Positions 1 to 4,618 of a stretch of 8,981 bases of DNA are shown in pieces. Source of the DNA: an uncultured Bacilli bacterium (GTDB lineage Bacteria; Bacillota_I; Bacilli_A; RF39; UBA660). Position 1 is the first letter of the stretch; every line of letters begins with the position of its first letter. A program made the translations under genes and the position numbers. The notes beneath the pieces are model-generated. The model made no database searches. It had not been told where the DNA came from and was given only the letters and a program-made list of their open reading frames with translations. The DNA lies in NCBI GenBank assembly GCA_934096605.1, contig CAKOMI010000044.1, forward strand, positions 1-8,981, read 5' to 3'.

Positions 1-404
1 TTTAAAATAGTTTCACCTAACTTTTCATCACTCATTTTATAATATGATAAATAATTAGTAACATCTAAAAAACACTCATCAATAGAATAAATATGCAAAT
101 CTTCACTAGCCACAAAATCTAAATATATTTCAACTACTTTTTTAGACATTTCAATATATCTTTTCATACGGGGGTTAACTATTTTATAATGAATATTTTT
201 AGGAATATTATAAAGTCTCGTTCTTCCTTTAATGCCTAAATTTTTTAAATAAGGACTAACAGCAAGCGTAATAGCTCCTTGGCCTTGACTTTTATTAGCT
301 ACCACAAGAGGTGTTGTAAAAGCATCAAGGCCTAAATCAACACATTCAACTGAAGCAAAAAAACTTTTTAAATCAATACATAAGATATTTCTTTCTATTC
401 TCAT
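1..404 (-). CDS. Y-family translesion DNA polymerase (UmuC/DinB/UvrX superfamily), N-terminal part, cut by window edge
   Basis: The first 134 codons are visible; the 3' end lies beyond base 1. Y-family polymerases copy past damaged bases in the cytoplasm with low fidelity. Two signatures are present. An N-terminal CIDLKSFFASVE block supplies the first metal-binding aspartate (D11), with F16 at the steric-gate position. An YSIDECFLDVT block around residues 106-116 supplies the catalytic D109-E110 pair. Cysteine after SIDE, where DinB usually has alanine, and the LKSFFASVE wording lean towards the UvrX/YqjW-UmuC branch rather than classical DinB, but the C-terminal little-finger domain needed to decide is missing. 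The ATG at 404-402 follows a GGAGGC Shine-Dalgarno (414-409) by four bases. Its promoter and a LexA-box-like site lie just upstream, consistent with damage-inducible expression. The family call is firm; the subfamily is uncertain. Confidence 0.93.
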   Translation of the reverse strand, partial: MRIERNILCIDLKSFFASVECVDLGLDAFTTPLVVANKSQGQGAITLAVSPYLKNLGIKGRTRLYNIPKNIHYKIVNPRMKRYIEMSKKVVEIYLDFVASEDLHIYSIDECFLDVTNYLSYYKMSDEKLGETIL

Positions 405-414
405 AATAGCCTCC

Positions 415-462
415 AAAACATTTGTTTGATAAAATTATAACAAAGAAAAATAAAGACTGCAA
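415..462 (-). promoter_or_regulatory. Promoter of the Y-family polymerase gene with a LexA/SOS-box-like operator
   Basis: On the minus strand, TTGCAG (462-457) and a consensus TATAAT (439-434) are separated by 17 bases. The -10 is TG-extended (TGTTATAAT, 442-434). The predicted start is near 427. Overlapping it at 428-415 is CAAACAAATGTTTT, which matches the Bacillus LexA/DinR consensus CGAACRNRYGTTYG at 11 of 13 specified positions. The -35 is weak, but the extended -10 compensates. An operator across the start site of a translesion polymerase gene is the expected layout for SOS control; binding is inferred. Confidence 0.6.
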
Positions 463-473
463 TTGGTAACTTG

Positions 474-504
474 TGGTAAAATATTACCTGAAAGTTTTGG
501 TGAT
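474..504 (+). promoter_or_regulatory. Putative extended -10 promoter and Shine-Dalgarno for the 508 gene
   Basis: TGGTAAAAT (474-482) is a TG-extended -10 with one mismatch in the hexamer; no convincing -35 lies 16-18 bases upstream. It is embedded in a small dyad, GGTAA (475-479) with TTACC (484-488). GGTGAT (499-504), complementary to the 16S rRNA tail, is the Shine-Dalgarno for the ATG at 508. The divergent polymerase promoter lies only about 40 bases away. Confidence 0.4.
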
Positions 505-507
505 TAG

Positions 508-2052
508 ATGAAAAATTTTTTAATAGAGATTTTAAAATTTATATTAGGTGTGATTCTAGCTATTATTAAATGGTTTTTGTCTTTGTTTACAAGTGATGAT
601 GGGACAAAAGTAGTAAGAGAAGAAAAACTTGCGCAAAAGAAAGAAATAGAAAAAGAATATTTACCAAAGCACACCATGGCAATACCACCAAGTACTAACA
701 ATACTAAATTATTTACGATATCTAAAAAGGAAATAAAAGAAATATTAGACGTTGTTTTAAAAGAAGAAAAAATAACTATTCCTAAAAATCATGAAGAACT
801 GATTTCTAAAGTAAATAAAGAAATAGATAAAAAGAGTAAAGAAGGTTTTATAAATGATAAAGAAAGTGTTAAAAAAGAAATAAAAGAATTTATTAAAAAG
901 ATACCTAAAGAAGAGTTAGAAGAACATATTATAAAAGAACCTTTAAAAGAAAATAAAAAAGAAATAGAAAATAATAAAGAACCTTTAAGACAAGAAGAAA
1001 TTAACACAATAACTAAGTCAAATGAAACGATATATAATAATGAAGAACTTATTTTTACTGATGAACCAAAACTAAAGAATGAAGAAGAAATACCTCGTAC
1101 ACCTAAACATCTTTTAGCAGATACGATGCTTACTGTAGAAGATAATAAAGAGTTAGTAAGTGTTACTGAAGACACTAAAGAAACAGTAGAAGAGGAATTT
1201 CAAATAGAAGTCCCAGAAGAATTAAAACCAATAACAGCTATTTATAATGATGATGTTTTATTTAATGAAGATTATGATAAGATAGGTGCATATACTGAAA
1301 AAAAGATTGAAATTTTAACTAATGAAATAAAGAATAAATCATTACCAAAAGAAAAAATTATTAAAAAAGAGAAGGAAGTAAAAGAGTTAAAACATACTAA
1401 GAAAGAAATAGAGTTGTTAAAAGATGAAGAATTAGAGGCTATTAGAATTGATACTGAGTATGAAATTACTATTAAAGAAAAAGAGGACGTTTTAAAAGAA
1501 TTACATAGTATGCAAAAGAGTAACGAAGAAAAATTGAAATCATTAGAGTTAGATGAAACAATACCTAAGATAAACTCATACTTAGATAACTATAAAGAGT
1601 ATTTAATAAGACAAGAAATAAATAACATTTTAAATAAGTTAACCATGCCTTTAATACTCACATTTCCATTTATTAAAAATAAGTATTTTCGGTGGTTTAC
1701 AGGAGGTGTGTTTTTACATAATAGTTTCCATTTTATAAAATCCCTTTTAGGTGGGCCTAAAGAAGATATGTATCCTCCAGATTTAACGGCTATTAAAACC
1801 GGGCTTGATGCATTAAACAACTATGGTGATTATTTAAAAATAAATCAAAACTCATTTTATAAATTAAAAGAAGAGATTAGCCTTAAATATCCTCATTTAA
1901 TGTATGATGAAGAATTTGTTAAAGAGATTAATAAGATTGAAAAAATACTAAATGCCAAAGAAAAGAAATACCTTAAAGATCAAGAAAAGTTAAATAAATA
2001 TTTTTATAAGGGTAAGTATATGGAACGTAAACTAAAAAGAAAGATTGTTTAG
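508..2052 (+). CDS. Unrecognised membrane-anchored, Lys/Glu-rich coiled-coil protein (514 aa)
   Basis: I do not recognise this family. Residues 4-27 form a strongly hydrophobic N-terminal membrane segment or uncleaved signal. Residues 35-240 are very rich in Lys, Glu and Asn and look like extended helix or disordered linker. They include a short internal repeat in which KEPL recurs 14 residues apart (143-146 and 157-160). Residues 260-350 have heptad-like spacing typical of a coiled coil. A second hydrophobic stretch (about 376-415, with paired prolines and aromatic residues) could be membrane-associated, followed by a charged helical tail ending KLKRKIV. Only two hydrophobic segments, no cysteine and no enzymatic motif are visible. 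The ATG is supported by GGTGAT at 499-504. Membership in a cell-envelope scaffold, or a link to the exported proteins downstream, is inference from context. A phage or mobile-element tether is an alternative with no direct support. Confidence 0.85.
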   Translation: MKNFLIEILKFILGVILAIIKWFLSLFTSDDGTKVVREEKLAQKKEIEKEYLPKHTMAIPPSTNNTKLFTISKKEIKEILDVVLKEEKITIPKNHEELISKVNKEIDKKSKEGFINDKESVKKEIKEFIKKIPKEELEEHIIKEPLKENKKEIENNKEPLRQEEINTITKSNETIYNNEELIFTDEPKLKNEEEIPRTPKHLLADTMLTVEDNKELVSVTEDTKETVEEEFQIEVPEELKPITAIYNDDVLFNEDYDKIGAYTEKKIEILTNEIKNKSLPKEKIIKKEKEVKELKHTKKEIELLKDEELEAIRIDTEYEITIKEKEDVLKELHSMQKSNEEKLKSLELDETIPKINSYLDNYKEYLIRQEINNILNKLTMPLILTFPFIKNKYFRWFTGGVFLHNSFHFIKSLLGGPKEDMYPPDLTAIKTGLDALNNYGDYLKINQNSFYKLKEEISLKYPHLMYDEEFVKEINKIEKILNAKEKKYLKDQEKLNKYFYKGKYMERKLKRKIV

Positions 2053-2076
2053 GACTTTTATTTTGATGGGTAAATA

Positions 2077-2101
2077 TGTTAGAATGTTTAAGAAAGGTAG
2101 G
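2077..2101 (+). promoter_or_regulatory. Extended -10 promoter and Shine-Dalgarno for the isomerase lipoprotein gene
   Basis: TGTTAGAAT (2077-2085) is a TG-extended -10 one base from TATAAT. The -35 region is just T-rich. AAGGTAGG (2094-2101) is the Shine-Dalgarno. No terminator is seen between the 508 gene and this point, so read-through from upstream is also possible. Confidence 0.45.
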
Positions 2102-2109
2102 TTAAGAAT

Positions 2110-2754
2110 ATGGATAAGAAAAAAGCATCAAAAAGAATATGCCTATGTTTGTTAGTTTTGGCTATATTACTTGTTTTAACAACTGGGTGTGAAAAAGAAG
2201 ATTATAGTAATGGCGTGTTGGAAGGATATAGTTATTCAGAAACAGAAGAAGAAACTAATTATGTAAAAATATTAACTAGTAAAAATGAGGTTGTTTTAAT
2301 TGAGTTACTACCAGATACAGCTCCTATTACAGTTCAGAATTTTAAAGATTTAGTAAAAGAAAAATTTTATGATAATTTAACATTTCATCGTGTTATTGAA
2401 AACTTTATGATTCAAACAGGTGACCCGCTTGGTAATGGTACTGGTGGTAGTGAGAAAAAGATAAAAGGTGAATTTGCTAGTAATGGGGTAGAAAACAAAT
2501 TAAAACATAAGACAGGCGTTGTTTCAATGGCGCGTTCTAGTGATTATGATTCAGCAAGTAGTCAATTTTTCATTTGTGTAAGTGATAATGTATCGTATTT
2601 AGATGGTGAATATGCAGCATTTGGTCGTGTTATTGCAGGGTTGGATGCAGTAGAAAGGATATCGAAAGTTTCTACGGATAGTAACGATAAGCCAATAAAA
2701 CCAGAAAAAATGGTTAGTGTAAGATTTGTAAATGTTACAAAAGAGGAAAATTAA
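2110..2754 (+). CDS. Cyclophilin-type peptidyl-prolyl cis-trans isomerase, membrane lipoprotein
   Basis: A 214-aa exported foldase that should isomerise Xaa-Pro bonds outside the cytoplasmic membrane. The N-terminus has a KKK..KR basic start, a hydrophobic core at 10-23 and a lipobox LTTGC, making C27 the lipidated residue after signal peptidase II cleavage. A short linker (28-50) precedes one cyclophilin domain (about 51-207). Residues matching the cyclophilin A active site are visible: R94 and F99 and Q102 in FHRVIENFMIQTGDP, then Q152 and F154 in SSQFFI, and LDGEYAAFGRV at 164-174. The human W121 and H126 positions are Y163 and Y168, substitutions common in bacterial cyclophilins that usually lower cyclosporin sensitivity. 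The architecture resembles streptococcal SlrA. It sits between two genes for membrane or exported proteins and could help fold them, but partners are inferred. The ATG has a good Shine-Dalgarno eight bases upstream. Confidence 0.95.
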   Translation: MDKKKASKRICLCLLVLAILLVLTTGCEKEDYSNGVLEGYSYSETEEETNYVKILTSKNEVVLIELLPDTAPITVQNFKDLVKEKFYDNLTFHRVIENFMIQTGDPLGNGTGGSEKKIKGEFASNGVENKLKHKTGVVSMARSSDYDSASSQFFICVSDNVSYLDGEYAAFGRVIAGLDAVERISKVSTDSNDKPIKPEKMVSVRFVNVTKEEN

Positions 2755-2756
2755 CA

Positions 2757-2803
2757 TTGACTATAACTATTTAAATTTTGTATAATGTTTTTAGAAGGTA
2801 GGG
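2757..2803 (+). promoter_or_regulatory. Strong sigma-A-type promoter and Shine-Dalgarno for the pilin-like gene
   Basis: TTGACT (2757-2762) and a perfect TATAAT (2781-2786) are 18 bases apart, the best canonical promoter in the window. The -35 begins two bases after the stop codon of the isomerase gene. GAAGGTAGGG (2794-2803) is an extended Shine-Dalgarno for the ATG at 2812. The pilin gene is therefore likely to be transcribed strongly and on its own. Confidence 0.75.
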
Positions 2804-2811
2804 AATAAATT

Positions 2812-3264
2812 ATGAATAAAAAAGGTTTTACTTTAATTGAATTACTAGCAGTAATCGTAATACTAGCAATATTAATGTTGGTAGCAAGTACCAATGTCTT
2901 TAATATTTTGGATAATGCGAGACGTGGTTCATTTAGAACAGAGTTTTTAGCTCTTTTGCAAAGTGCTCAAACAACTGCTTCTATGGATATGATGGATGGC
3001 ACATTAAGTCAAACAAATAATTCTATTTGTTACAAAATAGGTGATAGTAAATTTAATCAAAATTTTGATAACAAAAATAATTATAAGGGTAGTGTATTAG
3101 TTACATTACAATCTGATGGTTCATTAGTTTTAAAAGGATGGCTAAGTGGTAATTATTTCACTATTAAAGATAAAGGTGAAGGTATTCAAAATAATTCTGA
3201 TGAGATACCTGCAACAACTACTATTGATGAGAATGATACTAAAATTAGTAACTGTGGTAAATAA
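2812..3264 (+). CDS. Type IV pilin-like / pseudopilin protein with class III signal peptide
   Basis: A 150-aa protein starting MNKKG followed by FTLIELLAVIVILAIL, the classic prepilin peptidase site. Cleavage is expected after G5, leaving an N-methylated F6, with the conserved mature Glu5 (E10) that aligns subunits. Residues 6-33 form the hydrophobic assembly helix. The remaining ~115 residues are a polar, Asn/Asp/Ser-rich globular part. C73 and C148, the only cysteines, could form a disulfide bracketing a D-region as in many pilins. The helix resembles ComGC and other Bacillota pseudopilins, but the protein is longer than typical ComGC (about 100 aa). No assembly ATPase, polytopic platform protein or prepilin peptidase is encoded in the window, so machinery would have to come from elsewhere. 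It could be a minor pilin, a competence pseudopilin or a solitary adhesin. Strong promoter upstream, terminator immediately downstream. Confidence 0.9.
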   Translation: MNKKGFTLIELLAVIVILAILMLVASTNVFNILDNARRGSFRTEFLALLQSAQTTASMDMMDGTLSQTNNSICYKIGDSKFNQNFDNKNNYKGSVLVTLQSDGSLVLKGWLSGNYFTIKDKGEGIQNNSDEIPATTTIDENDTKISNCGK

Positions 3265-3289
3265 GCTTTCTTGATTGAGAAAGCTTTTT
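3263..3289 (+). terminator. Intrinsic terminator of the pilin-like gene
   Basis: AAGCTTTCT (3263-3271) pairs perfectly with AGAAAGCTT (3278-3286) around a six-base loop, and T continues to 3289. The stem begins inside the TAA stop codon (3262-3264). The promoter for the next gene overlaps it. Confidence 0.85.
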
Positions 3290-3311
3290 GAGATATAGTA
3301 TAGAAATGGAG
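3271..3311 (+). promoter_or_regulatory. Promoter and Shine-Dalgarno for the RsgI/InlB-repeat protein, overlapping the terminator
   Basis: TTGATT (3271-3276), lying in the loop of the preceding terminator, is 17 bases from TATAGT (3294-3299). GGAG (3308-3311) is the Shine-Dalgarno five bases before the ATG at 3317. The predicted 5' untranslated leader is only about 11 bases. Confidence 0.55.
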
Positions 3312-3316
3312 TAATT

Positions 3317-4450
3317 ATGAAGAATTTTTTTAAAAGTAAAAAAGTACTTATCTTATTAGGGGTAGTATTAATAGGTGTTTTAATTTGTATTTTAAGTTTT
3401 ACTATGAAAAAAGAAGAACAAAGTAAGAATACTTTAGAAAAAAATTATGTTGCTTATATTAAAATAAATCCATTTGTTAAAATAGCTTTTAGTGTTCTAT
3501 ATAATTGTGATGACTTAACTACTTGTGAAGACTTTACTTCTAAAGTAACTGACTTTTCTTTGTTAAATGAAGACGCTAAAAAGTTATATGAAGACATAGA
3601 TTATCAAGATAAAAGTTTAGAAGATATTATTTCTTTATTAATTTTTAAAGCTTCAGAAAATAATATTGATACTAGTAATATAGTTGTCACTACTGACTGG
3701 GATAATAGTAAGTTTTTTTCTAGTTTAGCTAGTGATGAAAAAACAGAATTTAAGATAAATTATCTAGATGATATTAATGAAGAAGAATTAATTAAAAGCT
3801 ATGAACAAACTTATACTATTACTTTTGATAGTGATGGTGGTTCATCAGTTGAATCACAAACGATTCTAGAAAATAAGACAATTGCTAAGCCTATAGATCC
3901 TATAAGAGATGGTTACACATTTGTGGAATGGCAATTAGATGGTAAGACATATGATTTTACAAGTATTGTTACTAACAATATCACTTTAAAGGCTAAATGG
4001 CAAAAAAATAAGGAACTAACTAATACTCCAATTAGTAGCGCAAGTAGCTCTGATAATAATACTAGTAGTACTAAGAAAGAAAATGAACTATCACAAAAAG
4101 AGAAAGATAACGCTATTTTAAAAAGTAAATTGAAAGAACAAGGACTTACATGGGACTTTAATACAGAAAGTGAAGCCTATAATCTTCTAGACAAATGGTC
4201 AGGCGGCTATGGTGGTGAGGTTTTAAAAAATTCTTATGGTGAATCAGATATAGCCTACAGTGTTAAAATAACCCTTAATACAGCGGCCTGTGGTGGTAAA
4301 GAAATCCTAAATATTGATTGGCATAATAATAGTCCAGTAGACTTTATTTATTACTTACATTCTAAAGGATATAATTGTGCTGGAAATGTTGGTTATTATA
4401 ATGGTAAACATTTTACAATCAATCAAAATAATGAACTTGTTTTTGATTAA
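3317..4450 (+). CDS. Membrane-anchored surface protein with RsgI-like middle domain and one InlB (Listeria-Bacteroides) repeat
   Basis: A 377-aa type II membrane protein. A short basic cytoplasmic start (1-9) is followed by a transmembrane helix at about 10-29. Residues 44-128 resemble the extracytoplasmic middle domain of RsgI-type anti-sigma factors: YVAYIKINPFVKIAFS, then SLLNEDAKKLYEDIDY, KSLEDIISLLIFKA and IVVTTDW. The INP at 50-52 corresponds to the conserved Asn-Pro of that family, but the cytoplasmic anti-sigma domain is absent. A C64-C70 pair sits in an insertion. Residues 166-228 are one Listeria-Bacteroides repeat (FDSDGGSSVESQTI, DGYTFVEW, NITLKAKW). A Ser/Asn/Thr-rich linker follows (about 232-262), then an unrecognised C-terminal domain (263-377) with C325 and C354. 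No LPXTG motif is present, so anchoring is by the N-terminal helix. Likely an adhesin or wall-sensing protein; its ligand is unknown. A good Shine-Dalgarno supports the ATG. Confidence 0.88.
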   Translation: MKNFFKSKKVLILLGVVLIGVLICILSFTMKKEEQSKNTLEKNYVAYIKINPFVKIAFSVLYNCDDLTTCEDFTSKVTDFSLLNEDAKKLYEDIDYQDKSLEDIISLLIFKASENNIDTSNIVVTTDWDNSKFFSSLASDEKTEFKINYLDDINEEELIKSYEQTYTITFDSDGGSSVESQTILENKTIAKPIDPIRDGYTFVEWQLDGKTYDFTSIVTNNITLKAKWQKNKELTNTPISSASSSDNNTSSTKKENELSQKEKDNAILKSKLKEQGLTWDFNTESEAYNLLDKWSGGYGGEVLKNSYGESDIAYSVKITLNTAACGGKEILNIDWHNNSPVDFIYYLHSKGYNCAGNVGYYNGKHFTINQNNELVFD

Positions 4451-4478
4451 ATTTTAGCTTTTATTTTATTAAAAATTA

Positions 4479-4498
4479 TGCTAATATTTCATTAGGAG
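4479..4498 (+). promoter_or_regulatory. Putative extended -10 promoter and Shine-Dalgarno driving the rnr leader
   Basis: TGCTAATAT (4479-4487) is a TG-extended -10; the -35 region is T-rich without a clear hexamer. A start near 4494 would place AGGAG (4494-4498) at the very 5' end, eight bases before the ATG at 4507. No promoter fits between the terminator at 4571-4597 and the rnr start, so this is the nearest candidate for rnr transcription, apart from read-through from the gene ending at 4450. Confidence 0.4.
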
Positions 4499-4567
4499 TT
4501 GGTAATATGTTAAAATTGTTTTTATCTGTACTTTATAAAAAAATTACTTATGTATTACCAATTTTTT
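4499..4567 (+). other. Long imperfect hairpin spanning a short leader frame, followed by a T-run
   Basis: Bases 4499-4510 (TTGGTAATATGT) pair with 4550-4561 (ATGTATTACCAA read 5' to 3'), 12 pairs including two G-U. Inside, 4514-4517 pairs with 4542-4545 and 4519-4525 (TTTTTAT) with 4535-4541 (ATAAAAA), leaving a nine-base apical loop. T6 follows at 4562-4567. It may act as a first terminator, a structured leader element or part of an attenuator. The AT-rich inner pairs could be fortuitous; the outer stem is the persuasive part. Confidence 0.55.
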
Positions 4568-4569
4568 GA
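4507..4569 (+). CDS. Possible 20-aa hydrophobic leader peptide upstream of rnr
   Basis: An ATG frame of 20 codons plus TGA begins eight bases after AGGAG (4494-4498), an ideal spacing. The peptide starts MLKLFLSVLY and ends VLPIF; it is hydrophobic with a central KK pair and five leucines. The stop codon (4567-4569) lies one base before the 5' arm of the terminator at 4571, so a ribosome finishing this frame would cover that arm. That geometry is typical of translation-coupled attenuation. The start codon lies in the stem of a long hairpin. Alternatives are a small membrane-active peptide, or a chance frame in a terminator region; length alone cannot prove coding. No recognised homologue. Confidence 0.35.
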   Translation: MLKLFLSVLYKKITYVLPIF

Positions 4570-4570
4570 G

Positions 4571-4597
4571 ACTTTCTTTTTATGAGAAAGTTTTTTT
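4571..4597 (+). terminator. Intrinsic terminator between the leader frame and rnr
   Basis: ACTTTCT (4571-4577) pairs with AGAAAGT (4585-4591) around a seven-base loop, followed by an uninterrupted T-run to 4597. Only six bases separate the T-run from the rnr Shine-Dalgarno, so transcription reaching rnr must cross it. It may terminate the 3317-4450 transcript, act as an attenuator for rnr, or both. Confidence 0.8.
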
Positions 4598-4603
4598 GCG
4601 TTT

Positions 4604-4610
4604 AGAGGAG
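4604..4610 (+). promoter_or_regulatory. Ribosome-binding site that selects the rnr ATG at 4619
   Basis: AGAGGAG stands two bases before an in-frame GTG (4613) and eight bases before ATG (4619). Eight bases is a normal spacing and two is too short, so the ATG is the better start. Confidence 0.75.
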
Positions 4611-4618
4611 TTGTGTAT

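Noticed and set aside
934..988. Repeated AAAGAACCTTTAA (934-946 and 976-988)
   Set aside because: It is the nucleotide trace of a short protein repeat (KEPL) in a Lys/Glu-rich region, not a DNA element or CRISPR-like repeat.
504..1820. Open frames on the minus strand at 504-701, 789-1175 and 1590-1820
   Set aside because: They run antisense to the 508 gene and have low-complexity Ser/Phe-rich translations typical of reading a Lys/Glu-rich gene backwards. I saw no supporting motif in them.
3263..4597. The similar terminators at 3263-3289 and 4571-4597 as copies of one mobile repeat
   Set aside because: Shared sequence is limited to CTTTCT/AGAAAG in the stems, while loops and flanks differ; convergent terminator composition is enough to explain it.
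4613..4618. GTG at 4613 as the rnr start
   Set aside because: It is only two bases from AGAGGAG; the ATG at 4619 has normal spacing and costs two residues.
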